The notes under the pieces: model-generated
Told to the model about the DNA's origin: nothing
Databases searched by the model: none
The model's input: only the letters and a program-made list of their open reading frames with translations
Shown here: positions 13,655 through 16,807 of the stretch, piece by piece
Position numbering within the stretch: position 1 is the first letter of the stretch
Layout of the letters: each line of letters opens with the position of its first letter
Assembly: GCA_035460965.1 (NCBI GenBank)
Contig: DATHWB010000308.1
Coordinates: 1 to 16,807, forward strand
Source: DATHWB01 sp035460965
GTDB lineage: Bacteria > Actinomycetota > Acidimicrobiia > Spongiisociales > ZC4RG35
Reading direction: 5' to 3'
Length of the DNA stretch: 16,807 nt
Made by a program: the position numbers and the translations under genes

Positions 13655-14863
13655 GTGACCGATCGCACCCGCCTGCGCTGGATTCTCTTCGCGGCGGTCG
13701 GCGCAATGTCCACGGGCTACCTGGCGGCTGTCACGGTGTCGACCCTGGCGGCACGGGACATCACCGGATCACCGCTGCTGGCAGGTGTCCCGGCCGCGGT
13801 CGGCACGGTGTCGACGGCAGTGGGGACGGCTGTGCTCGGTCGCGTGGTCGTGTCCGCCGGGCGGCGGCGGTCGCTTCTGCTCGGTATGACCGTCGCCACC
13901 CTGGGCGGGGTCGTGGCCTTCCTCGGTGTGCTGTGGGGCGTGTTCGCGGTGCTGGTCGCCGGGATGGGAGTCATCGGATTCGGGAACGCCGCCGCCCACC
14001 TCGCTCGCTACAGCGCGGCGGAACTGGTGGAACCGGCTCGGCGGGGGAGTGCCGTCAGTGTCATCGTGTGGGCCAGCACGATCGGTGCCGTGGCAGGGCC
14101 CCGCCTGCTCGCACCCGGCGGACAGATGGCGACGGAACTCGGGGCTGTCGAGTACGCCGGTGGCTATCTGGCCACCGCGCTGTTCATGGGACTCGCCACC
14201 GTGCTCTCGCTGGTGGCGCTCCGGCCGGATCCGTCGACGCTGGCCATCGTCGACGAAGAGGTGGTGGCCGAACTGGACGATGTGGCGACGCCCTTCCGCC
14301 GCCCCGCGGTGCAGATGGCCGTGGCGGCGATGGTCATCGGCCACTTCGTGATGGTGTTGATCATGACGGCGACGCCGATCCACGTCGAGAACTCCGGCTT
14401 CGGTCTCGGCACCGTCGGCAACATCATCAGCGCCCACACGTTGGGCATGTTCGCCTTCGCCCCACTGGTGGGGCGGGTCACGGACAGGGTGGGCGCCGTC
14501 CCGATGATGTGGCTTGGAGCGGGCGTGCTGGTCGCGGCGGGGGTGGTGGCGGCTTTCGCCCCGCACGACTCCACCGTGCTGCTCGGGTGGGGGCTGTTCC
14601 TGCTGGGACTCGGCTGGAACTTCGGATTCGTGGCGGGCAGCAAGATCCTCACCGTGGCGGTGGAGCCGGAACTGCGCCCCCTGATCCAGGGGCGCGTGGA
14701 CTCGATGGTGTGGGGCGTCGGGGCGGCTGCGACGATCGGCTCCGGGATCCTGCTGGACGGCCCCGGGTACGCGTCGACGGCGTTCATCGGGACCGCCCTG
14801 GTGGGCGTGCTCGTCTGGATCCTGATCACCCGCCGACCGCGGGCGGCCGCGATCCTGCACTGA
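13655..14863 (+). CDS. Major facilitator superfamily (MFS) transporter
   Basis: This is a 402-residue membrane transporter of the MFS with the expected two six-helix halves and no extra domains. In the first half the first helix starts at about residue 9, and a basic GRVVVSAGRRRSLLLG marks the cytoplasmic loop between helices 2 and 3 (motif A position). The central polar loop lies around 203-225. The equivalent loop of the second half reads APLVGRVTDRVGAVPM. The substrate cannot be told: drug-efflux-like and metabolite-uptake members look alike at this level. The GTG at 13655 gives the natural N-terminus TDRTRLRW before the first helix. It is divergent from the lipoprotein gene across 134 bp holding two inverted repeats, so it is probably regulated. 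It separates acyP from smc. Confidence 0.87.
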   Translation: MTDRTRLRWILFAAVGAMSTGYLAAVTVSTLAARDITGSPLLAGVPAAVGTVSTAVGTAVLGRVVVSAGRRRSLLLGMTVATLGGVVAFLGVLWGVFAVLVAGMGVIGFGNAAAHLARYSAAELVEPARRGSAVSVIVWASTIGAVAGPRLLAPGGQMATELGAVEYAGGYLATALFMGLATVLSLVALRPDPSTLAIVDEEVVAELDDVATPFRRPAVQMAVAAMVIGHFVMVLIMTATPIHVENSGFGLGTVGNIISAHTLGMFAFAPLVGRVTDRVGAVPMMWLGAGVLVAAGVVAAFAPHDSTVLLGWGLFLLGLGWNFGFVAGSKILTVAVEPELRPLIQGRVDSMVWGVGAAATIGSGILLDGPGYASTAFIGTALVGVLVWILITRRPRAAAILH

Positions 14864-14924
14864 TCGATCGGATTCGACCGTGAAATCGCCGACGCTGACT
14901 AACCTCGATCGAATCACACGAGTG

Positions 14925-14930
14925 TAAGTT
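14925..14930 (+). promoter_or_regulatory. Possible -10 element of smc
   Basis: TAAGTT fits TANNNT and lies in the 106-bp gap between the MFS stop and the smc start; a transcript from it would have a leader of about 35 nt carrying the smc SD. A second hexamer, TAACCT (14900-14905), is also possible. No good -35 matches either, so this is a weak call. Confidence 0.3.
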
Positions 14931-14957
14931 CACCCCTTCGCACCACGCGTCCGGATC

Positions 14958-14964
14958 GAGAGGA
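14958..14964 (+). promoter_or_regulatory. Ribosome-binding site of smc
   Basis: GAGAGGA precedes the GTG at 14970 by 5 nt. It fixes the smc start at GTG, which also gives the conserved N-terminus HLKSLKLTGFKSF. Confidence 0.75.
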
Positions 14965-14969
14965 TCTGC

Positions 14970-16807
14970 GTGCATCTCAAGTCGTTGAAGTTGACCGGGT
15001 TCAAGTCGTTCGCCGACCGGACGCGACTCGAATTCCGTCCTGGTGTCACGGTGATCGTCGGTCCCAACGGGTCGGGCAAGTCGAACGTCGTCGACGCGAT
15101 CGCGTGGGTGATGGGGACCCAGTCACCCAAGGCACTGCGAACGGCGAAGATGGACGACGTCATCTTCGCCGGTACCGCCACCCGCCCCGGGCTCGGCAGG
15201 GCGGAGGTCACGTTGGTGTTCGACAACACCTCGGGGATGCTCCCTCTCGATCTGCCGGAGGTGAGCGTCACCCGCCGCCTGTATCGGGACGGTTCCAGCG
15301 ACTATGAGATCAACGGGGTGTCCTGTCGGCTGCTCGACATCCAGGAGCTGCTGAGCGACTCCGGGGTCGGGCGCCATCAGCACGTGATCATCGGCCAGGG
15401 CCAGATCACCTCCATCCTGAGCGCCACTCCCGACCAGCACCGGGCGGTGGTCGAGGAGGCGGCGGGGATCCTCAAGCACCGGGTGCGCAAGGACAAGGCC
15501 CTGCGTCGTCTCGAGAGGACCGATGCAGACGTCTTGCGGCTGCGGGATCTGCTCGGGGAGATCGGCAAGCGCATGCGCCCGCTCAAGCGCCAGGCCTCTG
15601 CCGCCCTGCGGCATCAGGAGGTGGCCGAGGCGGTGCATGCTCTCAGACTGGCGGTCGGGGCGGAGGACCTCCGAGCCATCGACGCTCGAGTGGCCGAGAT
15701 GACGTCGGTGGCCGAGGCTGACGAACGGACGATGCAGGAGTCCGAGCGGGCCCGTCTGGCGGTCGCAGAACTACTGGGTGTGCTTCGTTCGGAGGCCGGC
15801 GACCTGGGCGAGGCGCTCGACCGCGACTCGTCGGCCGCCGCCCGGGCGGAGACCGTTCTGGAGCGGCTACGCCGTATCGGTCAGGTGGCTCACGAGCGGC
15901 ACCGGGCGGGTCGGACCCGGCTGGACGGTGCGGACGAACGGCGACGCGACCTGGAGTCGGAGGCCGCGCAGCTCGAGGTGCGCATCGTCGAGTCCAGCGC
16001 CGCCGTCGAGGAACTCGACCGTCTGGCGAGCGACGCCGAACGGGTGTTCCGGCAGTTGGAGGACGAGGAGCGGTCGCTCACCGAACAGGAGGAGATGTCC
16101 ACCGAGGGAGCGATCGCGGTGGTGCGTGGGGACCTCCGATCCCTCGACATGGCCGACGATCGCGATCGCCGTGAACTCGAGGCGGTCGAGACGAGGCTGC
16201 AGGTGGTGGCATCGCGGCTGGCGGACGAGCGTGCGACCTGGGGGCGCATCAATGACGAGATCCGCGACCTGGACGCCGTCGCCACGCCGGCGCAGGAACG
16301 ATATGTGGCCGCGGAGCGAGAGCGTGCGGCCGCCCAGGCACGATGGGAGGCGGCTGAAGCCAACCACTCCGAGGCGCGTATGGCGGGGGTCGGCGCCCGG
16401 GCGAAGCGGGATGCGCTCGTCGCCGCGGCGGAGGGTCTCGCCGACGAGGACGCCCGGGCGATGGTCGAGCAGGCGGCGGGCGCGCTGGGTTCGGTGTCGG
16501 CCGCCCTCGACGTGCCGGAGGACATGGCGGCGGCCGTCGATGCGGCCCTCGGTCCTTGGGCGGACGGTGTCGTGTTCGCCGGGATGGACCAGCGCGAGGC
16601 GGCGGTGGCTGCTCTGAAGGCCGAGGGGCGGGGCGGGGTCCCGATCCTCGGACCGGCCCTCGAACCCGCAGTCCGGCCGGCGATCCCGGGGGCAGAACCC
16701 CTCGTGGACCGGCTCGGTCCGAAGGCCGACCGCGTTCTGGCCGCCGCGCTCCTCGGCGATGTCTACGTCGCGGAGGGGTGGCTGGCAGGTCATCGGGTGG
16801 CCGTCTC
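14970..16807 (+). CDS. smc: Chromosome segregation ATPase SMC, N-terminal part (3' end outside window)
   Basis: SMC, with ScpA and ScpB, forms the ring complex that compacts and separates the chromosome. The frame stays open to the window edge, giving 612 residues of a protein usually near 1,170-1,200. The N-terminal head shows LKLTGFKSFADRTRLEF, Walker A GPNGSGKS (31-38), and the Q-loop GQGQ (142-145, Q143). The family hallmark VVEEAAGILKHRVRKDKALR follows at 161-180. A long Glu/Arg/Ala-rich heptad region (about 170-490) is the first coiled-coil arm. From about residue 505 (GALGSVSAAL, then AAVDAALGPWADGVVFA) the hinge begins and is cut by the window end. The second arm and the C-terminal head with Walker B lie beyond. 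ftsY is the expected next gene in actinobacteria but is not in view. Confidence 0.96.
   Translation, partial: MHLKSLKLTGFKSFADRTRLEFRPGVTVIVGPNGSGKSNVVDAIAWVMGTQSPKALRTAKMDDVIFAGTATRPGLGRAEVTLVFDNTSGMLPLDLPEVSVTRRLYRDGSSDYEINGVSCRLLDIQELLSDSGVGRHQHVIIGQGQITSILSATPDQHRAVVEEAAGILKHRVRKDKALRRLERTDADVLRLRDLLGEIGKRMRPLKRQASAALRHQEVAEAVHALRLAVGAEDLRAIDARVAEMTSVAEADERTMQESERARLAVAELLGVLRSEAGDLGEALDRDSSAAARAETVLERLRRIGQVAHERHRAGRTRLDGADERRRDLESEAAQLEVRIVESSAAVEELDRLASDAERVFRQLEDEERSLTEQEEMSTEGAIAVVRGDLRSLDMADDRDRRELEAVETRLQVVASRLADERATWGRINDEIRDLDAVATPAQERYVAAERERAAAQARWEAAEANHSEARMAGVGARAKRDALVAAAEGLADEDARAMVEQAAGALGSVSAALDVPEDMAAAVDAALGPWADGVVFAGMDQREAAVAALKAEGRGGVPILGPALEPAVRPAIPGAEPLVDRLGPKADRVLAAALLGDVYVAEGWLAGHRVAV

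Noticed and set aside
13521..13706. N-terminal extension of the lipoprotein to 13706
   Set aside because: The extension would bury the signal peptide inside the protein, ignore the AAGGAGG site, and overlap the MFS coding start.
13273..14883. 536-codon plus-strand frame overlapping the lipoprotein and MFS genes
   Set aside because: It begins in the Val-reading shadow of the ACC repeat and then runs out of frame through the MFS gene as low-complexity Gly/Arg sequence. The MFS frame has clear helices and the lipoprotein has a strong SD and signal peptide.
14871..14915. GATTCGA/TCGAATC inverted repeat upstream of smc
   Set aside because: The arms are 7 bp, 31 bp apart and made of motifs frequent in this GATC/TCGA-rich DNA; chance occurrence is likely.
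15867..16793. 308-codon minus-strand frame opposite smc
   Set aside because: Shadow of the SMC coiled-coil and hinge coding sequence; no recognisable protein features.

Overview
The window is high-G+C bacterial chromosome and reads as an actinobacterium, most likely an uncultured or little-studied lineage near Acidimicrobiia. This is inferred from many GTG starts, few Shine-Dalgarno sites, the plsX-rnc ... mutM-acyP ... smc gene order, and a MoxR/DUF58 cluster arranged as in Mycobacterium tuberculosis Rv3689-Rv3695. The species cannot be named from the sequence. Coding density is very high. No gap between genes exceeds 150 bp, and I see no tRNA, rRNA, CRISPR array, insertion sequence or prophage gene.

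Layout. Positions 1-1153 hold the 3' end of plsX (phospholipid synthesis) and rnc (RNase III), 4 bp apart on the plus strand, followed by a 142-bp gap with two perfect hairpins. Positions 1296-7771 hold a seven-gene envelope-associated module. Five tightly packed minus-strand genes run from 7771 down to 2975: a polytopic membrane protein, then DUF4129, DUF4350, MoxR AAA+ ATPase and DUF58 proteins. A SpoIIM-family membrane gene lies on the plus strand (2040-3008), and an RDD-family membrane gene on the minus strand (2033-1296). Positions 7852-11703 encode a full-length HrpA-type DEAH helicase. mutM (fpg) and acyP follow, joined by a 4-nt overlap. A divergent pair comes next: a Thr-rich lipoprotein (minus) and an MFS transporter (plus), sharing a 134-bp promoter region with strong inverted repeats. 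The window ends inside smc, of which the ATPase head, first coiled coil and first part of the hinge are present.

How the genes fit together. The backbone (plsX, rnc, mutM, acyP, smc) is the common actinobacterial RNA/DNA-maintenance block, here opened at two places. About 10.6 kb (envelope module plus hrpA) lies between rnc and mutM, and about 2.1 kb (lipoprotein plus MFS) lies between acyP and smc. In the envelope module, MoxR probably acts as a chaperone-like ATPase on the VWA-like DUF58 protein. The DUF4350, DUF4129, SpoIIM, RDD and large membrane proteins are probable membrane partners. The job of this module is not established in any organism known to me.

The most notable points are: (i) the plus-strand SpoIIM gene embedded between minus-strand genes with almost no spacing, which suggests a noncontiguous operon with antisense overlap; (ii) several start codons placed 6-9 nt after a -10-like hexamer with no SD site, suggesting widespread leaderless mRNAs; (iii) a palindromic operator-like region at the MFS promoter with no regulator gene beside it. 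I see no clear previously undescribed defence, mobile or biosynthetic system.
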